Shown piece after piece: positions 36,583 through 45,131 of a stretch of 64,000 bases of DNA. This DNA comes from Variovorax sp. OAS795 (GTDB lineage Bacteria; Pseudomonadota; Gammaproteobacteria; Burkholderiales; Burkholderiaceae_C). Every line of letters begins with the position of its first letter. The first letter of the stretch is position 1. The notes under the pieces are model-generated. The model was not told where the DNA came from, searched no databases, and worked only from the letters and a program-made list of their open reading frames with translations. The translations under genes and the position numbers were made by a program. The stretch covers positions 3,286,001 through 3,350,000 of the forward strand of contig NZ_JBEPOH010000001.1 of assembly GCF_040546685.1 (NCBI RefSeq), given 5' to 3'.

Positions 36583-38316
36583 ATGCATTCCGGTCTCGCG
36601 ATCTCGATCGGACAGCACTCCGACAAGGGTCGCAAGGACGCCAACCAGGACTTCCACGGCGCCGCGCTGCCCGAGGCAGCGGCGCGCCATGCGAAGGGCG
36701 TGGCCATCGCCATTGCGGACGGCATCAGCAGCAGCGATGTGAGCCACGTGGCCAGCGAGTCGGCGGTCAGGAGCTTCCTGACCGACTACTACTGCACCTC
36801 GGACGCATGGAGCGTGAGCCGCTCGGCGCAGCGCGTGCTCACCGCCACCAACGCCTGGCTGCATGCACAGACGCAGGGCGGCCGCGGCCGGTTCGACAAG
36901 GACCGCGGCTACGTCTGCACCTTCAGCGCGCTGGTCCTCAAGTCGACCACGGCACATGTCTTCCACGTGGGCGACACGCGCGTCATCCGATGGCATGCGG
37001 ATGCGCTGGAGCCGCTGACCGAAGACCACCGCGTGCTGGTGGCCGACGGCCACAGCTACCTGAGCCGTGCGCTGGGCGTCGGCCCGCATGTGGAGATCGA
37101 CTACCAGGCGGTGGCGATCGAGAAAGGCGATGTCTTCTTGCTGACCTCGGACGGCGTCCATGAGCACGTGGACGCCGCCGCCATCGGGGCTGCGCTCGCG
37201 GACCATCCGCACGACCTCGATGCCGCGGCAAGGCGCATCGCCGAGGAAGCGTTCCGGCGCGGCAGCCCGGACAACCTGACGGTGCAGGTCGTGCGCATCG
37301 ACGCACTGCCCGACGGCGAGTTCAACGAATTGCAGGCCCAGCGCGCGGCACTGCAGCTGCCGCCCGTGCTCGAGGCGCGCATGCGTTTCGACGGCTATAC
37401 GATCGTGCGCGACCTGCACCGCAGCCACCGCAGCCACATCTACTTGGCGGTGGACGACGAGACCGGCCAGCGCGTGGTGCTCAAGACGCCTTCCATCGAC
37501 CTGCAGAACGACGAGGCCCACCTGGACCGCTTCCTGCTGGAGGAATGGGTCGCGAGGCGCATCGCCAGCGCACACGTGCTCAAGCCGCATGTGCCGGACC
37601 GCAAGCGCAACTACCTCTACGTGGCGATGGAATTCGTCGACGGCCAGACGCTGGCACAGTGGATGGTCGACAACCCGCGGCCCAGCCTGGAGTCGGTGCG
37701 CCGCATCGTGGAGCAGCTGGCCAAGGGCCTGCAGGCATTCCACCGCATGGAGATGCTGCACCAGGACCTGCGGCCCGAGAACGTGATGATCGACCGCACC
37801 GGCACCGTGCGCATCATCGACTTCGGATCGGCCTGGGTGGCGGGCCTCGGCGAAGGCGCGCGCGCCGAGCCCGACGCCATACTGGGCACGGTGCAGTACA
37901 CCGCGCCCGAATACTTCCTGGGCGACGGCGGCTCCGCGCGGTCCGACCTGTTCTCGCTGGCCGTCATCGTCTACCAGATGCTGACCGGGCGGCTGCCGTA
38001 CGGCGCCGAGGCCGCGCGCATCCGCACGCGGGCCGACCAGCGCAACCTGCAGTACCGCTCCGCGCTCGATGCGCAACGCGCCATTCCGGCATGGATCGAC
38101 GAAGTACTGCGCAAGGCGCTGCACCCCAACCCGCAAAAGCGCCATGAGGCCCTGTCGGAATTCGTGCAGGACCTGCGGCAGCCGCACCCCGACTTCCTCA
38201 GCCGTCGCGGCACGCCGCTGGTCGAGAAGAACCCCGTGGTGTTCTGGAAATGCGCCACCTTGGTGCTGGGCATCGCGCTGGTGGTGCTGCTCGGGGTGAT
38301 GAGCCTGCGAGGCTGA
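36583..38316 (+). CDS. PP2C phosphatase - Ser/Thr kinase fusion, membrane-anchored
   Basis: 577 aa. Residues 1-240 are PP2C-like (KDANQDFHG, AIADGISSSD, HVGDTRVIRW, LTSDGVHEHV, SPDNLTVQVV). Residues 265-530 are a Hanks-type kinase (QRVVLKTPS, LHQDLRPENVMI, RIIDFGSAWV, YTAPEYFLGD). A single C-terminal helix (FWKCATLVLGIALVVLLGVMS) anchors it. Opposing activities in one chain suggest a self-contained switch. It lies 26 nt after the nitrite channel, so it may regulate nitrogen assimilation; targets are unknown. Confidence 0.9.
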   Translation: MHSGLAISIGQHSDKGRKDANQDFHGAALPEAAARHAKGVAIAIADGISSSDVSHVASESAVRSFLTDYYCTSDAWSVSRSAQRVLTATNAWLHAQTQGGRGRFDKDRGYVCTFSALVLKSTTAHVFHVGDTRVIRWHADALEPLTEDHRVLVADGHSYLSRALGVGPHVEIDYQAVAIEKGDVFLLTSDGVHEHVDAAAIGAALADHPHDLDAAARRIAEEAFRRGSPDNLTVQVVRIDALPDGEFNELQAQRAALQLPPVLEARMRFDGYTIVRDLHRSHRSHIYLAVDDETGQRVVLKTPSIDLQNDEAHLDRFLLEEWVARRIASAHVLKPHVPDRKRNYLYVAMEFVDGQTLAQWMVDNPRPSLESVRRIVEQLAKGLQAFHRMEMLHQDLRPENVMIDRTGTVRIIDFGSAWVAGLGEGARAEPDAILGTVQYTAPEYFLGDGGSARSDLFSLAVIVYQMLTGRLPYGAEAARIRTRADQRNLQYRSALDAQRAIPAWIDEVLRKALHPNPQKRHEALSEFVQDLRQPHPDFLSRRGTPLVEKNPVVFWKCATLVLGIALVVLLGVMSLRG

Positions 38317-38340
38317 GGCGGGCGCGCTCCCCCGGGCGGG

Positions 38341-39123
38341 TCAGGAAGCGAACCAATCGCCGGCCGCCCTCCCCTGGTCGGGGCCGAGCATCGAGAAGCC
38401 GCCATCGACCGGGATGTCGGCGCCGGTGACGAAGCGTGCGGCGTCCGAGCAAAGAAAGAGCACCACCTGCGCGACGTCGCTCGCGTCGCCCGCCCGGCCC
38501 AGTGGATGCATCGGCGCCGCGACGCGGTCGGCATGTGCGCGGTCGCCGCCGGCCATGCGCGACAGCGCGTCCGACCAGGTCCAGCCCGGAGACACCGAGT
38601 TGACCCGCACGCCGCGCGCCGCGAGCGTCGCGGCCTGGTTGCGCGTGAGCTGCAGGATGGCGGCCTTCGCCGCGGGGTACAGCGCGCGGTTCGCGGTGCC
38701 GAACTTGCCGCCCACGCTGCCCATGTTCACGACGGCGCCGCGCTGCAAGGCGAGTGCGTCGGCCGCCTTCTGCACCAGCAGTGCGCCGGAAACCAGGTTG
38801 ACGTCGAGCGCCCGCAGCCATTCGCCGCGTGTGGCCGCGAGCCCGCTGTCGCCATAGACCACGGCGTTGTTGACGAGGAAATCGATCCGGCCTTCCGTGG
38901 CGAGCACGCCGGGCACGAGCCCGTCGAGCGCCGCGTCGGAGGCGATGTCGCACGGCACGAAGCGGCAGCGCGGGCCAAGCTCGGCTTGCAGCGCCTGGCC
39001 GCGCGCGGTGTCGATGTCGACCGCCACCACCTGCGCACCGGCATGCACCATGGCACGGACGATGGCGCTGCCGAGCATGGCCGCGGCGCCGGTGACGATG
39101 GCAACCTTGCTTTCCAGTGTCAT
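38341..39123 (-). CDS. SDR-family oxidoreductase
   Basis: 260 aa. TGAAAMLG (11-18) binds NAD(P); NNAVVYGD, catalytic Ser136 in MGSVGG, Tyr149 and Lys153 in LYPAAKAA. C-terminal HPLGRAGDASDVAQVVLFLCSDAARFVTGADIPVDGGFSM is classical SDR. As last gene of the dioxygenase operon it may oxidise the cis-diol or a later intermediate. It overlaps the isochorismatase-like gene by ATGA. Confidence 0.9.
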   Translation of the reverse strand: MTLESKVAIVTGAAAMLGSAIVRAMVHAGAQVVAVDIDTARGQALQAELGPRCRFVPCDIASDAALDGLVPGVLATEGRIDFLVNNAVVYGDSGLAATRGEWLRALDVNLVSGALLVQKAADALALQRGAVVNMGSVGGKFGTANRALYPAAKAAILQLTRNQAATLAARGVRVNSVSPGWTWSDALSRMAGGDRAHADRVAAPMHPLGRAGDASDVAQVVLFLCSDAARFVTGADIPVDGGFSMLGPDQGRAAGDWFAS

Positions 39124-39716
39124 TGCGTTCCCTTCATTTGCGCGATGGCGGCATCGACCTGCACCACGTCCGCCAGCATGGCCAGCGTTTCCAGGCTGGC
39201 CGCATGCAGGTGCGGCTGGGCGGTGCTGCAGGCGTCGGCCACCACGGTGACGTCATAGCCCAGGTCGCTGGCATGCCGCGCGCCGTGTTCGACCACGTGG
39301 TTGGTGGCGATGCCCGCCAGGTACAGCCGCGTGGCACCGGTAAGCCGCACAGCCTCTTCGAGACCGCTGCCCCAGAAGGGGTTGTTGCGCTTGTGGGTGA
39401 TCACGGTTTCGCCAGGCAGCGGGGCCAGCTGGGCGTAGAACTCCGCACCCCATTGCCCTTCGACGACGGCGCCCGTCTCTGCCACGCGCCGGAACAGCAT
39501 GCAGTTGCGCAGGCAGTCCGAATAGTCGGGCGCGAACGCGATGCGCACCGAGATCACGGGCACTCCGTGGGCACGCGCCGCCGCAACCAGCCGCGCGGCC
39601 GAGGCGATGAGGCGCGGGCGCGCCGGATCGTCTGCGGCCACGCCCACGCGCACCTTGCCGTCGGGGTGCAGCACGTCGTTCTGGTAGTGCATGGCCAGCA
39701 ATGCGGCTTGGGTCAC
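39120..39716 (-). CDS. Isochorismatase-fold protein lacking the usual catalytic triad
   Basis: 198 aa from GTG 39716 (GTGA overlap with the upstream gene). The fold is clear (ALLAMHYQNDVLHPDG; HGVPVISVRIAF; VITHKRNNPFWGSGLEE; YLAGIATNHVVEHGARHASDLGYDVTVV). Where cysteine hydrolases have Asp (V-D-x-QNDF) it has His10, and where they have the nucleophilic Cys it has Val141; Lys109 is kept. It may be a non-hydrolytic or cysteine-independent member. Role in the pathway unknown. Confidence 0.82.
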   Translation of the reverse strand: MTQAALLAMHYQNDVLHPDGKVRVGVAADDPARPRLIASAARLVAAARAHGVPVISVRIAFAPDYSDCLRNCMLFRRVAETGAVVEGQWGAEFYAQLAPLPGETVITHKRNNPFWGSGLEEAVRLTGATRLYLAGIATNHVVEHGARHASDLGYDVTVVADACSTAQPHLHAASLETLAMLADVVQVDAAIAQMKGTQ

Positions 39717-40198
39717 ATGAACACCTGCAGGGCTTCGTGCGGCGCATCGCAGTTGACGAGATCGATGCGCTTCATCCGGATGCGCCATTCTCCGCCCTCG
39801 CGTTCGAGCGTGTGCAGCACGCTGCCGCCGAAGGCCCGCTGCTCGGTCTTGCGCCATTCGAGCAGCATGAACGCCGAGCGCACCATGCAGCCCGTGTCGC
39901 TGCGCGATTCGAGCGCGACGTTGCCCAGCACGTGCACGGTGCGGGTGGCGGGTTGCTGCGAATAGGCGCGCGCCTGGTCGAGCCGCCGCGCACGCATCGA
40001 TCGCAGCAAGGCGTCCTCGCAGAACAGCGAGGCATGGTTCAGGTGATCGGCCTGGCCGTGGACCAGCGGGACCCAGTACAGGCCGTCGGGCGTGAAGAGC
40101 CGCTGCCATTCGTCCCAGCGGTGTTCGTCGAGCAGGCGCGCCTCGTGAAAGAGGAATCCGCTGATCTCCTGCTGCTCTTGCCAGTTGCTGAAGTTCAT
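39713..40198 (-). CDS. Aromatic ring-hydroxylating dioxygenase, small (beta) subunit
   Basis: 161 aa. SnoaL-like cone fold: ISGFLFHEARLLDEHRWDEWQRLFTPDGLYWVPL, then LESRSDTGCMVRSAFMLLEWRKTEQRAFGGSVLHTLEREGGEWRIRMKRIDLVNCD. It stabilises the alpha3beta3 oxygenase. ATGA overlap with the alpha gene. Confidence 0.9.
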   Translation of the reverse strand: MNFSNWQEQQEISGFLFHEARLLDEHRWDEWQRLFTPDGLYWVPLVHGQADHLNHASLFCEDALLRSMRARRLDQARAYSQQPATRTVHVLGNVALESRSDTGCMVRSAFMLLEWRKTEQRAFGGSVLHTLEREGGEWRIRMKRIDLVNCDAPHEALQVFM

Positions 40199-41499
40199 TC
40201 GGCGTCTCCGGCGCGCACGCCCATGTACGAAGCCCAGGCGGCGAACATGTTGCGCGCGGGCATCTCGCTGTTGCCGTTGGAAGCGCGCCCGCCCGGCAAG
40301 GCCTGGTCGCGCCCGGCCGCGCGGTGCATGCTGACCCAATCGCCGCCGTCGGAGGTCAGGCCTTCCTGCACGCGGTTGTAGGCTTCGAGGTCGTCGGGCA
40401 TCACGTTGGACGACGGCGAATTGACGATGTTGGTGTACTTGAGCGTGCGCTGGAACGTGGCCTCGGGCGCACCCTTCAGGCGGAAGCTGAAGATCTCCAC
40501 CAGCGTGCGGTCGACCGACAGCGGCCTGATCACCCGGATCTGCTGGAACGAGGTGTGCGGCGAGCAGCTGGGATACACGATGGTGTTGTGCCGGTTCACG
40601 CGCAAGATTTCGTCCGCACGCGCAGCGCCCTGGCTGGCCTCCAGCGCCGCCACGTAGGCGCGGCTCACCGGATCGGTGGGCGGCACGAAGATGCCTTCCA
40701 TGAAGCCGTGGCCACGGTCGTAGCCCTTGAGCTCGAGCTTCTCCCAGAAATCCAGCGGCTCGCCGTTGCCGTCGACGATCACCACTTCGAAGGGCTTGGG
40801 CGTGCCCGCGGGCATCGACTCGAATTCTTCCTTCGCCGCGCGCCACGACGACTCGTGCGTGGCCACGGCGTGGATGGTGTCGTGCAGGTTCTCGAAGAAG
40901 ATCTTCCAGTTGTTGCGCTGGATCACGCGCTGCACGCCGCCGGCCACTTCAACCTCGCCGTCGGGCGCGCGGTCGCAGAAGTTGTCGAGCGAGGTGGCCA
41001 CGCCGCCGAGAAATTCGCCCAGTTCCGGCCCGTCGGCCGAAAGGCTCGCGAACACGAAGCCGCGGTGGCTGGCCACGCGCGCCACCTTGCGCACCGAATA
41101 CTGCGGGTCCTTCAGGTCGAGCCGCGTGTCTTCGTAGCCGCTGCGCAGCGGCACCGACAGCAGGCTGCCGTCGCACTTGAAGGTCCAGCCGTGATAGAGG
41201 CAGCGCAGGAACTTGCCGGCGCTGCCGCTGCCGTCGGGAACGATCTTCGCGCCCTTGTGGGGGCAGCGGTTGTACATCACGTGCACTTCGCCGTCGGTGT
41301 GCCGCACCATCACCACGGGTTCGCGGCCGAGCCGGGTCGTGAAATAGTCGCCGGTGTTGGGCACCTGGCTTTCGTGGCCGACGTACAGCCAGGCCTGGCC
41401 GAAGACGCGGTCCATCTCCAGCTCGAAGATGGCCGGGTCGGTGTAGACGCGCTTGTGCACGCGGTCAGGCTGCACGAGCGCCTGCAGGTCGATGGTCAT
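40195..41499 (-). CDS. Aromatic ring-hydroxylating dioxygenase, large (alpha) subunit
   Basis: 434 aa. Rieske ligands C79/H81 (RCPHKGAK) and C100/H103 (CLYHGWTF). The mononuclear-iron facial triad region is ENLHDTIHAVATH, with D207, H210 and H215. Length is typical of benzoate/biphenyl-type alpha subunits. It hydroxylates an aromatic acid or related ring using electrons from the adjacent reductase. The substrate is not predictable by eye. First oxygenase gene; the beta, isochorismatase-like and SDR genes follow with 4-nt overlaps. Confidence 0.93.
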   Translation of the reverse strand: MTIDLQALVQPDRVHKRVYTDPAIFELEMDRVFGQAWLYVGHESQVPNTGDYFTTRLGREPVVMVRHTDGEVHVMYNRCPHKGAKIVPDGSGSAGKFLRCLYHGWTFKCDGSLLSVPLRSGYEDTRLDLKDPQYSVRKVARVASHRGFVFASLSADGPELGEFLGGVATSLDNFCDRAPDGEVEVAGGVQRVIQRNNWKIFFENLHDTIHAVATHESSWRAAKEEFESMPAGTPKPFEVVIVDGNGEPLDFWEKLELKGYDRGHGFMEGIFVPPTDPVSRAYVAALEASQGAARADEILRVNRHNTIVYPSCSPHTSFQQIRVIRPLSVDRTLVEIFSFRLKGAPEATFQRTLKYTNIVNSPSSNVMPDDLEAYNRVQEGLTSDGGDWVSMHRAAGRDQALPGGRASNGNSEMPARNMFAAWASYMGVRAGDAE

Positions 41500-41523
41500 T
41501 GGGGGTCTCCTGAAAAACGTTCG

Positions 41524-42489
41524 TCAGATGTCCAGCACCAGGTACGGGGTCCGCGCGCGGGACACGCAGGTGCAGATGGTTCGGCCTTCGGCCTTTTCGC
41601 GCGCGCCCAGGTTGTGGTCGCGGTGGTCCGGAATGCCCTCGACCACGTCCACGGCGCACACGCCGCAGTCGCCCTGGCGGCAGTCGTACAGCGGGTCCAG
41701 CCCGGCGCCGATCAGCACGTCGAGCAGGCTCTGGTGGGCGGACACGGCCAGCGTCTTCTTCGAGCGCAGGGTGCGCACCTCGAAGGGCTGGTCGCCCGGC
41801 TGTTCCAGCGCGCCGGCAAAGAGCTCGCAATGCACGTGGCCGGCGGGCCAGCCGAGCGCCTGGGCGGTGTTCACCGCGGCCTGCACCATGCCCTTCGGTC
41901 CGCACACATGAAGGTGGCGGCCCCGCTGCGGGCCGGCCAGCACGGCGCGCAGGTCGAGTCCGCGGGACGGGTCGCCGCCGTCGTGGACGATGGTGGCGCC
42001 CAATGCGCGCGCCTCGTCCAGGTAGGCCGTATCTCCGGCGCTGCGCGTGGCGTAGAAGAAATCGAACGCCCGCCCCTCGGCCCTGAGTGCGCGGGCCATG
42101 CACAGCAGCGGCGTGATGCCGATGCCACCCGCAACCAGCAGCGGTGCAGATTCATGAGCGTGCAGCGCAAAGTCGTTGCGCGGCGGCTGTGCAGCCAGCA
42201 CTGCACCGGGCAGCAGTCGATGCATCCAGGCCGAGCCGCCGGCGCCTTGCGGCTGGTGCAGCACGGCGATCTCGTAGCGGTCGCTTCCCGCGCAGGGCGC
42301 CACCAGCGAATAGGCGCGCTGCCCCGTGCGGCCACCGGGCTGGACGACCTGGACGCCCAGGTGGGCACCGGGCGTGTACGGCGGCAAGGCGCCGCCCTGC
42401 GCATGGCGCAGCACGAAGGCCTTGATGGCCGGCGTGAGCGGCCGGACGGCTTCCACCACCAGTTCGAGCATGGCGTCGCGGCCGCTCAT
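41524..42489 (-). CDS. Flavin/[2Fe-2S] oxygenase reductase, phthalate-dioxygenase-reductase type
   Basis: 321 aa. Order: flavin-binding barrel (YTPGAHLGVQVV, RAYSLVAP), NAD-binding (LLVAGGIGITPLLCMAR, HLHVCGPKGMV), then a C-terminal plant-type ferredoxin (YDCRQGDCGVCAVDVVEGIPDHRD, with a last Cys in TICTCVSRA). It passes NADH electrons to the Rieske oxygenase. This VanB/PDR layout is usually paired with beta-less oxygenases, unlike here. Confidence 0.92.
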   Translation of the reverse strand: MSGRDAMLELVVEAVRPLTPAIKAFVLRHAQGGALPPYTPGAHLGVQVVQPGGRTGQRAYSLVAPCAGSDRYEIAVLHQPQGAGGSAWMHRLLPGAVLAAQPPRNDFALHAHESAPLLVAGGIGITPLLCMARALRAEGRAFDFFYATRSAGDTAYLDEARALGATIVHDGGDPSRGLDLRAVLAGPQRGRHLHVCGPKGMVQAAVNTAQALGWPAGHVHCELFAGALEQPGDQPFEVRTLRSKKTLAVSAHQSLLDVLIGAGLDPLYDCRQGDCGVCAVDVVEGIPDHRDHNLGAREKAEGRTICTCVSRARTPYLVLDI

Positions 42490-43745
42490 CCCAGCGGCAA
42501 TGCGGGATCGGCCATGGTCAGCGCGGCGGATTTCGGCCAGCGCGGCATCAGCGTGTTCGACGGCAGGTTCTCGTCCACCAGCTTGCGCGCCGTCTCCACG
42601 CCGGCCACGGGCAGGCCCTTGGGATCGAGCAGGCCGATCTGCACCAGCACGCTGGCCTGGTCCCAGTAGATGTGCTCGTGATAGAGCTTGTCGCCCCGGA
42701 ACTTCACGATGGCGACCAGCGGGATCTCCACCGCCTTGCCGGTGGGCGCGATGCCCGGGAGCAGCCAGTCGATCTCCACCGTGTGGGTGAAGCTGAACAG
42801 CATCTCGTCCACGATCTGCGTGGCGCCCACCGTGCGCGAGATGGGCGTGAGCCGCGTGTCCGGCGGCGTGGTCGGGATGAAATGATGCTTGTAGAAGCGC
42901 GACAGCTCACGGGCCCCTACCCCGCCGGTCATGGTCGGGATGTGGTTGACGTAGGGCTCGGCCACCATCGTGCCCATGGTGGCGGCCACGTCGCGCGTCG
43001 CGAACTCGTATTCGCAGTGCTTGTCCCAGAGCGCGGACAGGTCGTAGACCGGGCCGATGGCTTCCTTGAACAGCGCCATCGAGCGCTGGTGCGCCATCAG
43101 CGTGGAAGGCTTGTCGAAGTGGTCGCCGCCGGTGCGTGCGAAGGCGTGGTCCACGCCGGGGTAGACGTACATCTGTGCACCGGGCTTGCCGGCAAATGCA
43201 GCCAGCACCTGCGCGCGCGCCTCCGCCGGGCAGAACTTGTCGAGCTCCGCGAAGTGCAGCGCGATCGGGCACCCGATCTTCGGCACCAGGTCCAGGTCGG
43301 CCTCGATGCCGACACCGTAGTAGCCCACCGCCGCATCCACGCCGGAGTGCGCCGCCGCCAGATAGGCCAGCTTGCCGCCCAGGCAGAAGCCCAGCGCGCC
43401 CACCTTGCCGGTGCAGGCCGGATGCGCACGCAGCGCCTGCACGCTGGCCGTGACGTCGGCGACACCGGCGGCCAGGTCGAACTTCTGGAAGAAGCCGAAC
43501 GCGCGTTGCCAGTCTTCCGGCGAGTAGCCGAGTTCGACGTTCGGCTCCATGCGCCAGAACAGGTCGGGCGCGAGCACCACGTAGCCTTCAGCGGCATAGA
43601 GATCGGCCACCTCGCGCACGTAGTCGTTGATGCCGAAGATCTCCTGGCACAGCACGATGCCGGGGCCCCGCCCCGAGGGCGGCAAGGCGAGGTAGCCGCG
43701 GAAGGCCTGGCCGTCGGCGGCCGGAATGTCGATGTAGGGGCTCAT
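42486..43745 (-). CDS. Fusion of dienelactone hydrolase and a SnoaL/NTF2-like domain
   Basis: 419 aa from ATG 43745. Residues 1-230 are a dienelactone hydrolase: E35 in LCQEIFGIND, nucleophile C121 in GALGFCLGGKLAY, D169 in ELDKFCP, H200 in YPGVDHAFAR. Residues ~235-419 are an NTF2/SnoaL-like cone (YVNHIPTMTGGVGARELSRFYKHHFIP, DEMLFSFTHTVEIDWLLPG, VAIVKFRGDKLYHEHIYWDQ). Probably hydrolyses a lactone or enol-lactone from ring cleavage. Overlaps the reductase start by 4 nt and heads the minus operon. Confidence 0.88.
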   Translation of the reverse strand: MSPYIDIPAADGQAFRGYLALPPSGRGPGIVLCQEIFGINDYVREVADLYAAEGYVVLAPDLFWRMEPNVELGYSPEDWQRAFGFFQKFDLAAGVADVTASVQALRAHPACTGKVGALGFCLGGKLAYLAAAHSGVDAAVGYYGVGIEADLDLVPKIGCPIALHFAELDKFCPAEARAQVLAAFAGKPGAQMYVYPGVDHAFARTGGDHFDKPSTLMAHQRSMALFKEAIGPVYDLSALWDKHCEYEFATRDVAATMGTMVAEPYVNHIPTMTGGVGARELSRFYKHHFIPTTPPDTRLTPISRTVGATQIVDEMLFSFTHTVEIDWLLPGIAPTGKAVEIPLVAIVKFRGDKLYHEHIYWDQASVLVQIGLLDPKGLPVAGVETARKLVDENLPSNTLMPRWPKSAALTMADPALPLG

Positions 43746-43813
43746 GGGGTGCGTCCTTCGAAGTGGTGGAGTTCTGCGGCCGGATTCTGTGGAGCGCCCG
43801 GCGCGTTGTCTGT

Positions 43814-43848
43814 CCATTTCGTGCAGGCCGGTGCGCTGCGCAAAACGG
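43814..43848. promoter_or_regulatory. Inverted repeat in the divergent control region (possible AraC operator)
   Basis: CCATTTCGTGCA (43814-43825) and TGCGCAAAACGG (43837-43848) match as inverted arms at 9 of 12 positions. They sit in the 195-bp gap between the divergent hydrolase fusion and the ABC receptor. This is a natural binding site for the AraC regulator at 45.1 kb. Assignment is inferred. Confidence 0.45.
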
Positions 43849-43940
43849 ATAGCCCGCTGGCCGCGCGCCACGCAGACTCGGCGCCGCGCATACCTTCGTG
43901 TCGACCCGCACCCCCGCTTCACCTCACCAGGAGATCCTTC

Positions 43941-45131
43941 ATGTCGCAGGCAAGAACCACCACCGGCATCGCGATGCTGGCGTTCGCCATCACCGCCGCA
44001 TTCACCTCGCAGGCCCAGGCGCAGGCCGTGAAGGTCGGCCTTGCGATGGACCTCTCGGGGCCCTTTGCGGTCGGCGGCGCCGAGGCCAAGGCCGGCTTTG
44101 CCGTGGCGATGAAGCAGCTCGGCGGCAAGCTCGGCGGCGTGCCGGTCGAGTTCGTCGAAGCCGATACCGGCGGCAATCCCGACCTCGCGCGGCAGGTGGT
44201 CGAACGCATGCTGCTGCGCGACAAGATCGACCTGTTCACCGGGCCCGTGGGCTCGTCGGTGGCGCTTGCGGTGGGCGCGCCGCTCTTCGCGGCCAAGGTG
44301 CCCTACCTCTCGAGCAACACCGGCCCGAGCGACTACTCGGGTGCCAAGTGCAATGCCTATTTCTTCGGCGCCTCCTACCCCAACGACGCGTACCACGAGG
44401 CGGCGGGCAAGTTCGCGTCCGACAAGGGCTTCAAGAAGGTCGCGCTGATCGCGCCCAGCTACCCCGGCGGCAAGGACGCGATCAACGGATTCAAGCGCAA
44501 CTTCAAGGGCACGGTGGGTGACGAGCTCTACACCAAGCTGGGCCAGCTCGACTATTCGGCCGAACTCGCGCAGATCCGCGCGGCAAAACCCGACGCGCTG
44601 TACTTCTTCCTGCCGGGCGCCATGGGCGTGAGCTTCATCAAGCAGTTCGTCGGTGCGGGACTGTCGAAGGACGTGGCGCTGATCTCGACCGCCTTCTCGG
44701 CCGACGAGGACATGATCCCGGCGGTCGGCGAGCCGATGCTCGGGCTCTTCAACACCGCGCATTGGTCATACGACCTCGACAACCCGGCCAACAAGCGCTT
44801 CGTGGCAGACTTCCGCCAGCAGAACAATGGCCGCAACCCCTCGTTCTATGCGGGCCAGGCCTACGACGTGCTGATGGCGATGGATGCGGCCGTGCGCGAC
44901 GTGGGCGGCAAGGTGGCGGACCGGCCCGCGCTGCTGAAGGCGATCAAGGCCGCGCGGTACAAGTCGGTGCGGGGCGACTTCAGCTATGGCGCGAACAATT
45001 TCCCGATCCAGAACTACTACCTGCGCGTGATCGGCAAGGACGCCAGCGGCCGCATCACCAACAAGCTGATCGGCACGGTGCTGCAGAACTACCAGGACAG
45101 CTCGTCCGCCAAGTGCCCGATGAAGTCCTAG
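43941..45131 (+). CDS. ABC transporter substrate-binding protein, branched-chain amino acid type (LivK-like)
   Basis: 396 aa from ATG 43941 (CAGGAGATCC site). The signal peptide ends QAQAQA; then VKVGLAMDLSGPFAVGGAEAKAGF, VEFVEADTGGNPDLARQVVERML and DLFTGPVGSSVALAVGAPLFAAKVPYLSSNTGPSDY. Periplasmic-binding-protein type I. In aromatic clusters such receptors often bind aromatic acids. No LivHMGF subunits are near. Confidence 0.92.
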   Translation: MSQARTTTGIAMLAFAITAAFTSQAQAQAVKVGLAMDLSGPFAVGGAEAKAGFAVAMKQLGGKLGGVPVEFVEADTGGNPDLARQVVERMLLRDKIDLFTGPVGSSVALAVGAPLFAAKVPYLSSNTGPSDYSGAKCNAYFFGASYPNDAYHEAAGKFASDKGFKKVALIAPSYPGGKDAINGFKRNFKGTVGDELYTKLGQLDYSAELAQIRAAKPDALYFFLPGAMGVSFIKQFVGAGLSKDVALISTAFSADEDMIPAVGEPMLGLFNTAHWSYDLDNPANKRFVADFRQQNNGRNPSFYAGQAYDVLMAMDAAVRDVGGKVADRPALLKAIKAARYKSVRGDFSYGANNFPIQNYYLRVIGKDASGRITNKLIGTVLQNYQDSSSAKCPMKS

